In this document: piece by piece, positions 41,732-50,735 of the stretch
Layout: each line of letters begins with the position of its first letter
How positions within the stretch are numbered: the first letter of the stretch is position 1
Assembly (NCBI GenBank): GCA_003168255.1
Contig: PMSU01000020.1
Coordinates: 1-64,000 of the forward strand
DNA: 64,000 nt
Direction of reading: 5' to 3'
Origin: Actinomycetota bacterium
GTDB taxonomy: Bacteria > Actinomycetota > Actinomycetes > Streptosporangiales > Streptosporangiaceae
Notes under the pieces: generated by a model
Databases searched by the model: none
What the model was told of the DNA's origin: nothing
What the model saw: only the letters and a program-made list of their open reading frames with translations
Position numbers and translations under genes: made by a program

Positions 41732-42325
41732 ATGAACGCTGACTATCCCGAGAACCTGCTGGCAAGGGAACCAGCGCCCCCATACCAGGGAGAAGGTCCC
41801 TTCGCCCTGTGGCACTTCAGCGAAAACGCGGCTCTCAGCCAGTTCCGGCCGCACACGCCGACCACCAACCCCACGGCGCCGCCGCTGGTCTGGGCAGTCG
41901 ACACCCGCCACGCGCCGACTTTCTGGTTCCCGCGGGACTGTCCGCGAGGATGCATCTGGCCAGTATCGGCGACCACAGCCGAAGACCGCGAACGTTTCTT
42001 CGGCCAAAGCGGCACCAGCCGCATCCATGTCATCGAGGCCAGCTGGCTGGAACGGATGCGGGCCTGCCACCTCTACACCTACCGGCTGCCCGCCGAGACC
42101 TTCCGGCCGCACGAGGTCGGCGGCTACTGGGTCACGGACCAGCAGGTGGAGGCAATCGAGCGAGTCCTCATCGATGATCTCCTGGCCCGGCACGCGCACG
42201 CCAGGATCGAACTTCGGATCACACCCTCCATCTGGCCATTCTGGCGGCAGGTCACCGGCTCAACCATCGAGTTCAGCGGCTCACGGCTGCGCAACACCGC
42301 CCCACACCCTCAGCAATTCAGCTAG
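41732..42325 (+). CDS. DUF6886-like protein
   Basis: A 197-residue soluble protein with the pattern 'LWHFSENAALSQFRPH', 'VWAVDTRHAPTFWFPRDCPRGCIW' and 'RIHVIEASWLERM', which I associate with the DUF6886 family of unknown function. The Trp/Phe/His-rich N-terminal half suggests a compact beta-rich domain. No signal peptide or membrane helix. ATG 41732 is the only good start. It stands between an IS110 remnant and a degraded regulator region, in an accessory patch. Confidence 0.75.
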   Translation: MNADYPENLLAREPAPPYQGEGPFALWHFSENAALSQFRPHTPTTNPTAPPLVWAVDTRHAPTFWFPRDCPRGCIWPVSATTAEDRERFFGQSGTSRIHVIEASWLERMRACHLYTYRLPAETFRPHEVGGYWVTDQQVEAIERVLIDDLLARHAHARIELRITPSIWPFWRQVTGSTIEFSGSRLRNTAPHPQQFS

Positions 42326-42411
42326 TAGGGCTTGACGGAACGGTTGGCGAAAGCTAGCAAGATCATCCGCACACTGGCCCCGTGGCGTGTACCTGATGTG
42401 AGCCCGTTGCA

Positions 42412-42630
42412 GTGCTAGAACATGATCCATGGTTCAGACGGAGTCGCGGGACAGTCGTTGCCATCTTCGGGGCAACATCAGGACTCAGCGCCTTGGTCCT
42501 GGTCTTCCTGGGCTTGATAGCCGGGGGGCTTGGATCCGGCACAGCAGTGGTCATCGCTGAGGCCGAGCACAAACACCAGGAGATAGACGCGCGGGACCTA
42601 TCGCTCGACCTCGAAGCACAGCCAGCCTGA
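42412..42630 (+). CDS. Small one-helix membrane protein, doubtful
   Basis: A 72-residue frame from GTG 42412 with a basic N-terminus and one hydrophobic helix ('LSALVLVFLGLIAGGLG') followed by a charged tail. There is no good ribosome-binding site and no recognised family. The amphipathic layout and lack of overlap with other genes are the only support. Confidence 0.3.
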   Translation: MLEHDPWFRRSRGTVVAIFGATSGLSALVLVFLGLIAGGLGSGTAVVIAEAEHKHQEIDARDLSLDLEAQPA

Positions 42631-42821
42631 ACTCCCGGCTAACTCTGGACACCGTTCCCCAGATGTCGCGCCTCTCGTCCCAGAACGGCCGGACGTGCTG
42701 AACCGCGCTCACAGGGCAAGCTCGGGTCTACGCTGAGTAGAGGGTCAGGCCATACGGCCAGCAGGTGCCCGCCACGAGGCGGCCCGCGCCAGCGGATGCC
42801 GAACACTGCGAGGCAAGAGCG

Positions 42822-43662
42822 ATGACGGACAACGGTGACCGCAGCAGGACGCCCGAAGGGGTGTTCGGACGTGAACTGCGCTACTACCGGGAGCGCGCCG
42901 GCTTGTCTCAGATGGAACTGGCCGCACTTGTCCACTGCTCGAACGATGTCATCAGCAAGATCGAGACCGGCCAGCGTCCGCCCGCCAAGGACTTTCCCGA
43001 ACTGCTGGACGCCGTGCCGGAACTGGACACCAGGAACGGCGTTGCCCGGCTGTGGGGCTGGCTGAAGGAAAGCGCGCGCCTCCGGGCATACCCCCGGATG
43101 GTTCCAGGCGTGGCCGGACTTCGAGGAACAGGCGCTCGCGCTCCGCTGGTATGAGCCGCTCCTGGTGCCCGGCCTGCTGCAAACCGAGGACTATGCGCGC
43201 GCTGTTCTGCGCGGAGTGCAAGCCAGCGCGAGCGATGATGAGATAGAGCGGCAGGTCGCCGCGCGGCTTCAGCGGCAGGACATCCTCTCACGGGGGAACC
43301 CGCCTCATCTGTGGGCCGTGATCGATGAAGGTGTGCTGCACCGCACAATCGGCGATGCCAAGACCATGCTCGACCAGCTCTGGCACCTGACCCGCATGTC
43401 CGACCAGTCGAAGGTATCGCTACAGGTCATCCCGTTTACGGCTGCCGCCCGTACTGGCCTGCTCGGGCACTTCGTGATCGCCAGCCTGAGCGAAGCCGCC
43501 AGTGTCGCGTACCTGGAAACGGCTGCGGACGGGCAGATCGTGGAGACGCCCTCCGTGATCGAACAGGTAACTTTGACCTGGGAAGCGCTCCGCTCGGAAG
43601 CCCTGCCGTGCGGGGCATCCAAGGAGCTGATCATCAAGATTGCCGAGGCGAGATGGACCTGA
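42822..43662 (+). pseudogene. XRE-family regulator with DUF5753 domain, frameshifted
   Basis: The first frame (ATG 42822 to the stop at 43154) gives the HTH: 'GRELRYYRERAGLSQMELAALVHCSNDVISKIETGQRPP'. The DUF5753 part continues in another frame: 'FQAWPDFEEQALALRWYEPL' begins near 43098 and runs as 'VPGLLQTEDYARAVL' to 43662. The switch lies at the run 'TACCCCCGGATGG' near 43090, consistent with one extra base. The gene would otherwise be a complete ~280-residue Scr1/WhiJ-type regulator paired with the DUF397 gene that overlaps its end. A base-call error in the C-run must be excluded before calling it dead. Confidence 0.75.
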
Positions 43663-43856
43663 CCCGCGCCGAGTGGCGCAAGAGCGGCTACAGCGGCGGG
43701 AATGGCGGCACATGCGTTGAGGTGGCGCGCGACCTCCCGCACATTGTCGCTGTCCGCGATTCCAAGGACCCGCGCGGTCCGGTCCTGGCTGTCGCGCCCG
43801 CCGGCTGGCGGGACTTCATCGCTGACGTGAAGGCCGCACAGCACCGCCTGACCTGA
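43653..43856 (+). CDS. DUF397 protein
   Basis: A 67-residue DUF397 protein: 'EWRKSGYSGGNGGTCVEVARDL', 'VAVRDSKDPRGPVL' and 'WRDFIADVK'. DUF397 genes nearly always follow XRE-DUF5753 regulators and the pair behaves like a regulator with its small inhibitor (BldB/WhiJ-associated, Scr1/Scr2). Start ATG 43653 overlaps the preceding gene by 10 bases. The partner is frameshifted here, which would leave this protein alone. Confidence 0.9.
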   Translation: MDLTRAEWRKSGYSGGNGGTCVEVARDLPHIVAVRDSKDPRGPVLAVAPAGWRDFIADVKAAQHRLT

Positions 43857-44290
43857 CGCGCCGGAATGCCGGGGGCCGGATCGGGCACCGGAGCGCCTCG
43901 CGGAGTTCCGCCAAGCGTTCCGCCAGTCGATGGCCGCCGGAAAGCGCGAGGGTAACGATCAAGGAATCCTGAGGTAGGTCATGATCAATTATCCGCTTAA
44001 CCGCAGGTCAGACTCTATCGCCAAGGGCTCCTAGCAAATCTCCACTCTCACGATCCACCCACCGTGACTTGACAAGGAACATGGGGGCACCCCCGGTTGC
44101 TAGGCGGCGACCGCTGGGCGTTTTTCGCAGGATCCGGGATGTCGGCCAGCTAACCGACTCACGCCCCGAGAGCCTGGCCTGGACAGCATCTGTCGGCGTG
44201 TCGTGCGTGATGTGCCCGCAGCGGCTAGCTACATACGATATAGTGTTCGAAGAACGTGACTGGTCATGGCCTGGACGGAGGTGAGTCGTC
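43857..44290. other. Intergenic region upstream of DUF222 gene
   Basis: No gene recognised in 434 bases; the frame at 44069-44284 has no homology I recognise and is probably chance. The last 60 bases include a possible SOS box (44235-44250), and the region is less GC-rich than its surroundings, as is common around accessory genes. Confidence 0.4.
44235..44250. promoter_or_regulatory. Degenerate LexA/SOS box
   Basis: ACGATATAGTGTTCGA matches the actinobacterial SOS operator TCGAAC-N4-GTTCGA at 9 of 12 positions, with the right half perfect and the left half weak. It lies 41-56 bases before the DUF222 gene. 13E12/DUF222 genes in mycobacteria are known to be damage-induced, which supports the reading; the poor left half speaks against strong LexA binding. 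Confidence 0.35.
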
Positions 44291-45724
44291 GTGTCCGCAG
44301 CGCAGCAGCCCGGCCCGTGGGACGACCTCATGGATGCCCGCCTGGCCGCGCTGGCCGCGCATGACATCCCCCCCCACGACGAGGGGTGGGGCGGGCCGGA
44401 TCCGGACTGCGGCCGCCCGGCGGAGCTGGCCGGGCTGGACGCCGCGGACCTGGCCGCGCTGATCGCCGCGGCGCCGCCCCCGGTAGCGGAGGCGTCCGGG
44501 GCGGGGTTCCTGCCCCGGGACGGCTCGGGCGGCGGGTGCGGGTTCGCGGACGGCGGGGACCTGGACGTGCTGGCTCCGGGGGTGGCGCTGGCCGGGTTCG
44601 CCGACGACGCCCACGCCCGCCTTGGCGGGCTGGATGACGACGCGCTGATCGGGGTGCTGCGGGCCTGGCGGCGGCAGACGTCCTGGGCCCAGGCCCGGGA
44701 ACTGGCCGCGGTCGCCGAGCTGGCCCGCCGCCGTCCCGCCGACCGGACCCCGGCCGCGGCCCCCGGCCAGTTCCCCCGGCAGCTGAGCGAGTTCATCGCC
44801 GACGAGATCGCCGCCGCGCTGACGCTGGCCTGCCGCACCGCCGGATACGAGCTCGACCTCGCGCTGGACCTGGCGCAGCGGCTGGCCGGCACCGCCGCCG
44901 CGCTGGCAGCCGGGCAGATCGACCTGACCAAGGCCCGGGCCATCGCCGCCGGCACCGCCGGCCTGACCGCCGCGCACGCCGCCGCCGTCGAAGCCGCGGT
45001 CCTGCCCGACGCCCCCGCCACCACCGCCGGGCAGCTCCGTGGCGCCGTCGACCACGCCGCCATGGCGCACGACCCGCAGGCCCTGCGGCGGCGCCGCGAC
45101 GCAGCGGAGAAGAACGCCCGGGTCGAGTACTGGCGCGATCCCGAGGGAACTGCCACCCTGGCCGGCCGCTACCTGCCCCCCGCCGCCGCGATGGCCGCCG
45201 ACAAGCGCGTCTGCGGCATCGCCGCCGCCTGGAAGACACACGGCGCCATCGGCGGCGCCGACCTGCTCCGTGCCCGCGCCTACCTCGCCCTGCTCCTCGG
45301 CCACGACACCACCGTCCCGCCCGCCGACCTGCTCCCGGCCGGCCCGCCCGCCCCCGGCAGCCGCCCCGGCCACCCGGCCGGCCCGCAGGCCCCGGCCGGG
45401 CTGCGCCGCCCCAGCCGCGCAGCCGGGCTGCCGCCGCTGGCCGGATCGGTCTGCCTGACCCTCCCGCTGCGGACCCTGCTCGGCTGGGCCGATGCCCCCG
45501 GCGACGCGGCCGGCTACGGACCCCTGCACGGCGACATCGCCCGCGACCTCGCCAACGCCGCCGCCGCCCACCCCGCCACCCAATGGCACCTCATCATCAC
45601 CGACCCCGACGGCCACGCCCTCGGCTACGCCCACACCCCCCGCCGCCGCCCCGCCCCCCACACCCCCGGCGGCTGGACCATCACCCTCACTACCGAACCG
45701 CTCGCGCGCGAGCGATCACCGTAA
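44291..45724 (+). CDS. DUF222 (13E12 repeat) protein that lost its HNH domain
   Basis: A 477-residue frame with a DUF222 region (about 120-400: 'RRQTSWAQARELAAVAELARR', 'GYELDLALDLAQRLAGTAAALAAGQIDLTKARAIA', 'DPQALRRRRDAAEKNARVEYWRDPEGTATLAGRYLP'). Intact family members continue into an HNH nuclease. Here the frame ends at 45724, but the next frame reads 'LRHLIQVRSVTCTFSDGCRT' (to 45813), which is the start of the HNH domain, then stops; the His-Asn-His residues are not present further down. So the nuclease end was lost by a frameshift plus deletion. The Pro/Gly-rich linker before the break is expanded. Regulation may involve the SOS box upstream. Confidence 0.75.
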   Translation: MSAAQQPGPWDDLMDARLAALAAHDIPPHDEGWGGPDPDCGRPAELAGLDAADLAALIAAAPPPVAEASGAGFLPRDGSGGGCGFADGGDLDVLAPGVALAGFADDAHARLGGLDDDALIGVLRAWRRQTSWAQARELAAVAELARRRPADRTPAAAPGQFPRQLSEFIADEIAAALTLACRTAGYELDLALDLAQRLAGTAAALAAGQIDLTKARAIAAGTAGLTAAHAAAVEAAVLPDAPATTAGQLRGAVDHAAMAHDPQALRRRRDAAEKNARVEYWRDPEGTATLAGRYLPPAAAMAADKRVCGIAAAWKTHGAIGGADLLRARAYLALLLGHDTTVPPADLLPAGPPAPGSRPGHPAGPQAPAGLRRPSRAAGLPPLAGSVCLTLPLRTLLGWADAPGDAAGYGPLHGDIARDLANAAAAHPATQWHLIITDPDGHALGYAHTPRRRPAPHTPGGWTITLTTEPLARERSP

Positions 45725-46020
45725 CCGGGAACCGCCGGGCCGGGCCGTGGCTACGCCACCTAATCCAGGTCCGCAGCGTGACGTGCACTTTCTCTGACGG
45801 CTGCCGCACGTAGCCCGGCATCCTTTCCGGCTGGAGACCGGTACCTGCGGTTTGGCCGCGCTCGGGTCGCCTTCGCCCCAGATCGCATGGTCTGATAGCC
45901 ATCGTCTGATTGTGACCACAGTGAGCCTGAGATGCATTCGTTTACTGTTATTGTCTTGATCATCCGATGCCCAGGTGCGGCTCACGTTTGGCGTCGCTAA
46001 CTCATTCCGGAGGGAAGCTG
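45725..46020. other. HNH-domain relic and promoter of the sedolisin gene
   Basis: Positions 45725-45813 carry the frameshifted beginning of an HNH domain. Beyond it, 45890-45965 is AT-rich ('TTCGTTTACTGTTATTGTCTTGATC') and is the likely promoter of the protease at 46021. TCTGAT occurs twice (45890 and 45904 region). No gene is seen. Confidence 0.4.
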
Positions 46021-47937
46021 ATGCGCACTCGAGGTCATATCAGCACCGCGGTTCTCGCGGTGACGGCGGCATCGGCGCTGTTCGGGAGCGGAGTGGCCAG
46101 CGCGGCAACGATCCGGACGGGAAACGGCGCACGCGAGGTGCTGGCCAGCACAACACCCGAAGCTGGGCAGGATTCCGCACTGAGCGTGCTGCCGCTGACG
46201 AGCCGGGTACGCGTCAGCGTATTTGTCGGCCGCGATCAGGCGGGCCTCGCGGCACTGGCGAAGGCGGTGTCTGATCCGGCGAGCTCGCAGTATGAGCATT
46301 ACCTCAGCCCCGGGCAAGTCCAGGCGGGCTTCGGCGCCACGGCTGCCCAGCAGAGGGCAGTCAGCGGCTGGCTGCACGGATCCGGCCTGGCAGTGACGCA
46401 CCACGACGGATTCGTCATCTCCGCGGCTGGGACTGTGGCGCAGGCGGAGTCGGCGGTGCAGGCGAAGCTTGAGCTGAGCCGCCCCAGGAACGCTGTTGAG
46501 CAGGTCGTGTCCACCCAGGCGATGTCGGTGCCGATGTCAGTCGCCGGCTCGATCAGCACGATCCAGGTGGCTCCGGCGGCTGCTGCGATGGGTCAGCACG
46601 AGCCGATGAAGAAGCTTGTCGGCGTGGCGCCGGGCTCGAAGCCCGCAGTGAAGATCCAGGAGCAATGCTCGAGCTTCTATGGCCAGAAGAAGGCCAGCCA
46701 GGTGCCGGGCGCCTTTGGCAAGACGCTCGCCTGGGCTCCGTGCGGGTACCTGCCGACACAGCTCCGGCGCGCGTACGGCGCGACGAAGTCCGGGCTGACC
46801 GGAGCCGGCGTCAGCGTCGCGATCCTGAGCGAGGACAACGACTCGACCGCGCTCAGCGACGCTAACCGCTGGGCCAAGTCTCGCAACTTCCCGCCATTCG
46901 CGCCCGGCCAGTTCACGGCCAACATCGCCAAGGGCGCCTACAACGGCGTCGGCGATGGCGAGAGCGCCCTTGACGTCGAGTCCGTGCATGGTATGGCTCC
47001 CGCCGCACGGGTCAACTACGTCGTCGGGAACGGCGACATCACCGGCGACTTGCTGCTTGACGCGCTCGACACGGTCGTAACCTACAAGATCGCGGACGTC
47101 GTGAGCAGCTCGTGGTTCGAGGGCTACATGCCCGTGCCGCAGAGCATGATCGACGCCTGGGAAGGCGTGCTGCAACGCGCCGCTGTCGAGGGCATCACCG
47201 TCAACTTCGCCACCGGCGACTACGGAGACAGCACACCGCTGCAATACCCGGGATCAGACCCCTGGATCACCACAGTCGGCGGGACGAGCCTAGCCATCGG
47301 CGCCAAGGGCAACGCCCTGTGGGAGACCGGCTGGGAGACCGACGAAGCTGGGCTCAGCCACGACGGCACGACCTGGAACCCCGCGCCTCCAGGCAACTTC
47401 CTCGAGGGCAGCACGGGCGGCATCTCCAAGACGTTCGCCGAGCCCTACTACCAGGACGGCGTTGTGTCCGGGAACGTCATCGGCGGAAAGGCCATGCGGG
47501 ACGTGCCCGACGTGTCGGACCTCGGCGACTGGAACCTCGGCTACCAGATCGGCCTGACGATTCCCGTCACGAAGCACAGGTTCAAGTACATCAATGCCGT
47601 CAATGGCGGCACCAGCTTGTCATCGCCGATGTTCACTGGGTTCGAGGCGGACCTGATCCAGGGCCGTGGCGGCATCTCGCTGGGGTTTGCCAACCCGGCG
47701 CTGTACGACCTCGCCAACACCGCTGCGTTCCACGACATCACTAACAACCCGCAGGGCCAGGGCGTCACCGAAGCCGACGTGTACGGACCGGCTTACGATC
47801 AGGGACCGACGTTGTCCACCATGGGCCAGTGCGCGAGCACGAAGCATCTGGCCTGCGGCCCGGGCTATGACACCGTCAGCGGAATCGGTTCTCCCGGACC
47901 GGCGTTCTTCAGCTCGTTCGGCTCCCGGCCGAAGTAA
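46021..47937 (+). CDS. Secreted S53 (sedolisin/kumamolisin) peptidase
   Basis: A 638-residue acid-type serine-carboxyl protease precursor. Signal peptide (1-28, ending GVASAA), a pro-kumamolisin activation domain (about 50-190, 'YEHYLSPGQVQAGFGATAAQ'), then the catalytic domain. Catalytic Glu and Asp are in 'GDGESALDVESVHGMAPAAR', the oxyanion Asp in 'FATGDYGDS', and the nucleophile Ser in 'NGGTSLSSPMF'; the C-terminal Ca-site region has 'GPGYDTVSGIGSP'. All triad parts are present. Start 46021 has GGAGGG upstream; the track start at 45967 adds 18 residues before the signal. An insert with two Cys follows the propeptide ('QEQCSSFYG', 'WAPCGYLP'). Confidence 0.93.
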   Translation: MRTRGHISTAVLAVTAASALFGSGVASAATIRTGNGAREVLASTTPEAGQDSALSVLPLTSRVRVSVFVGRDQAGLAALAKAVSDPASSQYEHYLSPGQVQAGFGATAAQQRAVSGWLHGSGLAVTHHDGFVISAAGTVAQAESAVQAKLELSRPRNAVEQVVSTQAMSVPMSVAGSISTIQVAPAAAAMGQHEPMKKLVGVAPGSKPAVKIQEQCSSFYGQKKASQVPGAFGKTLAWAPCGYLPTQLRRAYGATKSGLTGAGVSVAILSEDNDSTALSDANRWAKSRNFPPFAPGQFTANIAKGAYNGVGDGESALDVESVHGMAPAARVNYVVGNGDITGDLLLDALDTVVTYKIADVVSSSWFEGYMPVPQSMIDAWEGVLQRAAVEGITVNFATGDYGDSTPLQYPGSDPWITTVGGTSLAIGAKGNALWETGWETDEAGLSHDGTTWNPAPPGNFLEGSTGGISKTFAEPYYQDGVVSGNVIGGKAMRDVPDVSDLGDWNLGYQIGLTIPVTKHRFKYINAVNGGTSLSSPMFTGFEADLIQGRGGISLGFANPALYDLANTAAFHDITNNPQGQGVTEADVYGPAYDQGPTLSTMGQCASTKHLACGPGYDTVSGIGSPGPAFFSSFGSRPK

Positions 47938-47986
47938 TGTCGCCGATCTAGCGAACGGGTCCGCTGGCTGCTCGCGGCCAGGCTCG

Positions 47987-49159
47987 TCAGCGGGCCCCCG
48001 CCGCTGCGCGGAGGTGACGGCGGACGGGACTCCCGTAACGACCCAGGTCGAGATCGGGCGGCGAGTCAGCCGATGCGGGGGGCTGAGGTGGCCGGATACC
48101 GGTGACGGCCCGGCTGAGATCGGCGATGAGCGGCTCAGCGAACTCGGGGCCGCCCGGGCCGTTGACCATGACGGCGATGGACATCCCGGCACCGGGAAAT
48201 ACGCGCAGGAAGGTATGGGCACCGCCGTCGTGAGCAAGCACGAGGACGCCCGACCACCACCGCGAGTTCCAGCCCAGACAGCTTGTCCGTGCCTCGTATT
48301 CGTAGCCCGGAATGGGAATCACCGGGCGCTGGAGCACATCGAGCCCTACGGCTTTCGTTCTACCAGCCGATGGCGGGCTATCGGCCAGTAGCGCGCTTAG
48401 CCGGGTACCCGGCAGGTGCAGGGCGCCAAACCGGGCCAGGTCGCCGGCCGTGGCATAGCTGGTAGATCCGCAAGGGGCGCAGCTGCGCCAGGTGGGGTAC
48501 TGGGCCACTGCGGTGCGAAGGCGTCCGTTCTCGTCAGGCAGGTGGGCACCGGTCACCTGACCGGGTGCGCCACTTCGCCCGCGAGCGGTGGTTTGTGAGA
48601 GTCCGCCTGGGCTGAGGATCGTGGCCTGCACCAGATCCTCCCAGGTCATGTCCGTCACCCGCTCGGCCAGCGCCCCCAGGACGATATAGCCGGCATTGCT
48701 GTAACCGTAGGCGCTACCCGGGGCGAACAGCTGGGTCACCCGGGCGAGTCCGTACACGTAGCGCTGCCTGCAGTCGTCTCCATCACCAAGATCGACGAAC
48801 GCGCCGCCATCGATGCCGCTGGTGTGACACAGCAACTGGGTGATGGTGATGTGGCCACGATCATCCCCGCACGCAGCGAGCTCTGGGAGGTACCGGCAGG
48901 CAGGGGCGTCGAGATCGATCTTCCCGGCCGCGGCAAGCACCGCGAATACGCTCGCGGTGACGACCTTAGCGACCGACCACATGCCGAACAGCGTGCGCGT
49001 GGTCACCGGCGTGCGCGCGTCGATGTCGGCAATTCCGGCGGCGATTTCCTGGAGCATGCCCTTTGCATGCACCGCCACGGCCGCACCTGGTGACTGCGAG
49101 CGGGCAAGCCGCTCTGGCACGGTGGCGAGAATCTGGGTGACCCGATCCGCTTCGGTCAT
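47987..49159 (-). CDS. Serine hydrolase, beta-lactamase class C / esterase-like
   Basis: A 390-residue cytoplasmic-looking member of the AmpC/penicillin-binding-protein fold. The SxxK motif is in 'FGMWSVAKVVTASVFAVL' near residue 62, the Tyr-x-Asn in 'AYGYSNAGYIVLGALAE' near 150, and a HxGG-type third motif in 'LAHDGGAHTFLRVFPG'. No signal peptide is visible, so esterase or D-amino-acid peptidase action inside the cell is likelier than beta-lactam resistance. The upstream 175-base gap should hold its promoter. Confidence 0.9.
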   Translation of the reverse strand: MTEADRVTQILATVPERLARSQSPGAAVAVHAKGMLQEIAAGIADIDARTPVTTRTLFGMWSVAKVVTASVFAVLAAAGKIDLDAPACRYLPELAACGDDRGHITITQLLCHTSGIDGGAFVDLGDGDDCRQRYVYGLARVTQLFAPGSAYGYSNAGYIVLGALAERVTDMTWEDLVQATILSPGGLSQTTARGRSGAPGQVTGAHLPDENGRLRTAVAQYPTWRSCAPCGSTSYATAGDLARFGALHLPGTRLSALLADSPPSAGRTKAVGLDVLQRPVIPIPGYEYEARTSCLGWNSRWWSGVLVLAHDGGAHTFLRVFPGAGMSIAVMVNGPGGPEFAEPLIADLSRAVTGIRPPQPPASADSPPDLDLGRYGSPVRRHLRAAAGAR

Positions 49160-49334
49160 CGAGCGACTCCGCTCTTGGACCAGGCCTGCGCGGATGGCCT
49201 AGTTGGTCTGTGTGCCAGGGTCAGCTCGACCCGTAGCTTGGCTATGTAATCTCTCTTCGGAGACGCGGGAGGAGCAAGCTCGGATTACACCGGCGCCAGA
49301 TTGGCTGCAAATTGGTGGCAGGCCGGCTCATCGG

Positions 49335-50651
49335 CTACGACACCTTGCTCGTCGGGCGGGTGCGCCAGGCCTCGGCCGCCATGATCAGCGCTATGCCCGC
49401 GACGATGCTGCCGAAGATCTCGAAGGTCGTCTCGAGCCCCAGATGGGTGACGACGACGCCGGCGATGACGGCGGGCACGGACAGCGACGTGTAGGCGACG
49501 ACGTAGAAGGCCGACATGACGGACGCCCTGTGCTCAGCCGGGATCACGCTGGCTAGCTGCCGCAAGCCACCGAGGAAGGCCACGCCGAACCCGGCACCGG
49601 CGATGAAGGTGCCAGCCAGGAACCAGGCGCTCGAGTTGGCCGCGGTCGCGATGACGATCAGCACCATTCCCGCGGCGAGCGCGGTCGAGCCGGCACTGGC
49701 GCCCAGCCAGGGTGCCGCCCGCTGGAACACCAGCTGGGCGAGCGCTGCCGACAACGTGAGCGTGATGCCGGCGCTGGCCGCGATGGTCACGTTGGTCGTG
49801 TTGAACAGGTGTGCCGACAGCTGGGCGCCGATGGAGAAGAACAGGCCGGCGATCGACCAGGAGCCGATGACGGCGAGACTGGCGAGCAGGAAGGGATGGC
49901 GGATCCCGGCGGGCACGCTCGGGCGCTGCGGCGTCAGCCGGAAGGCCGAGCGCTGGAGCACCGGCTCGGGCATCCAGTACGCGCCGACCAGGGCAACGGC
50001 GAACAGGACCAGCAACATCACGTACGGAAGAGTCCGGGGAGCCGTCCCGGCCTGGACCAGGATCGAGGAGGCTAGCGCGCCCAATCCCAGGCCGACGCAG
50101 CTGGCCACGGCGTTGGCCAGGCCGGCGCTCACCGGGTCACGACGCCTGTGCAGGTCCAGCAGGGCGGCGCTGGCGGCGCTCAGCGCGGCGCCGGTCGCCA
50201 GGCCCTGGACGCCACGGGCGACGAACAGCCATGCGGTCGAACGGGCGGCGATGAACAGCACGGACGAGACCATCAGCGTCCCCAGGGCCGCGAGAAGGAC
50301 CGGCCGGCGGCCAATCTGGTCGGAGACCCGCCCGGCGAGCAGCAGGGCGGCCAGCACGCCGAAGGCGTAGGTCGCGTAGATCAAGGTCAGGGTGAGGGAC
50401 GAGAAATGCCACGCCACGGCGTAGAAGTGGTACAGCGGCGAAGGCACCACCGAAGCGAACAGGCAAAGGCCGATCACGATGGCGGCGTGCCAGTAAGCGA
50501 CCCGTTGCGGCAAGGTCCGGCGGCGCGGCCCGGCGTCTGCCCGCGCCTGCCGAGCCATGGTGTCGCTGCGGCTGATCCTCGCCGACTCGCCCAGGTCGGC
50601 ATGCCGCGGCGAGCCCGCTCGGCCCGGACTCAGCAGAGCCTGGTCTCCCAT
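49335..50651 (-). CDS. MFS transporter (efflux type)
   Basis: A 438-residue major-facilitator protein with twelve predicted helices. Loop 2-3 carries the conserved 'GRVSDQIGRRPVLLAALG' signature, and helix 5 'GLANAVASCVGLGLGALASSIL' is motif C-like, which marks drug antiporters. The N-terminal ~50 residues before the first helix are polar. The start has GAGGAGAGG upstream. It is divergent from the HxlR regulator at 50736 across a palindrome-filled gap, so expression is likely induced by a compound sensed by that regulator. Confidence 0.9.
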   Translation of the reverse strand: MGDQALLSPGRAGSPRHADLGESARISRSDTMARQARADAGPRRRTLPQRVAYWHAAIVIGLCLFASVVPSPLYHFYAVAWHFSSLTLTLIYATYAFGVLAALLLAGRVSDQIGRRPVLLAALGTLMVSSVLFIAARSTAWLFVARGVQGLATGAALSAASAALLDLHRRRDPVSAGLANAVASCVGLGLGALASSILVQAGTAPRTLPYVMLLVLFAVALVGAYWMPEPVLQRSAFRLTPQRPSVPAGIRHPFLLASLAVIGSWSIAGLFFSIGAQLSAHLFNTTNVTIAASAGITLTLSAALAQLVFQRAAPWLGASAGSTALAAGMVLIVIATAANSSAWFLAGTFIAGAGFGVAFLGGLRQLASVIPAEHRASVMSAFYVVAYTSLSVPAVIAGVVVTHLGLETTFEIFGSIVAGIALIMAAEAWRTRPTSKVS

Positions 50652-50665
50652 GACCTCTCCTCACG

Positions 50666-50714
50666 GTTCGGTGAATGAACTTATGGCTTGATATTAGAGG
50701 TTCATTCACCGAAC
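50666..50714. promoter_or_regulatory. Double-palindrome operator between MFS and HxlR genes
   Basis: GTTCGGTGAATGAAC (50666-50680) and GTTCATTCACCGAAC (50700-50714) are perfect 15-bp inverted copies separated by 19 bases. Each arm is itself a small dyad (GTTC-N7-GAAC), so the site can hold two regulator dimers with centres 34 bases apart, about three helical turns. It covers the AT-rich promoter region of both divergent genes and is very probably the HxlR operator. Confidence 0.8.
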
Positions 50715-50735
50715 TGCAACCGATATACTGGCGGC

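Noticed and set aside
44069-44284. 71-residue plus ORF upstream of DUF222 gene
   Set aside because: No family pattern and overlaps the probable promoter/SOS region.
44008-45156. 382-residue minus-strand ORF and the 465-residue one at 44264
   Set aside because: Antisense to the DUF222 gene and composed of Ala/Arg/Ser repeats typical of high-GC shadow frames.
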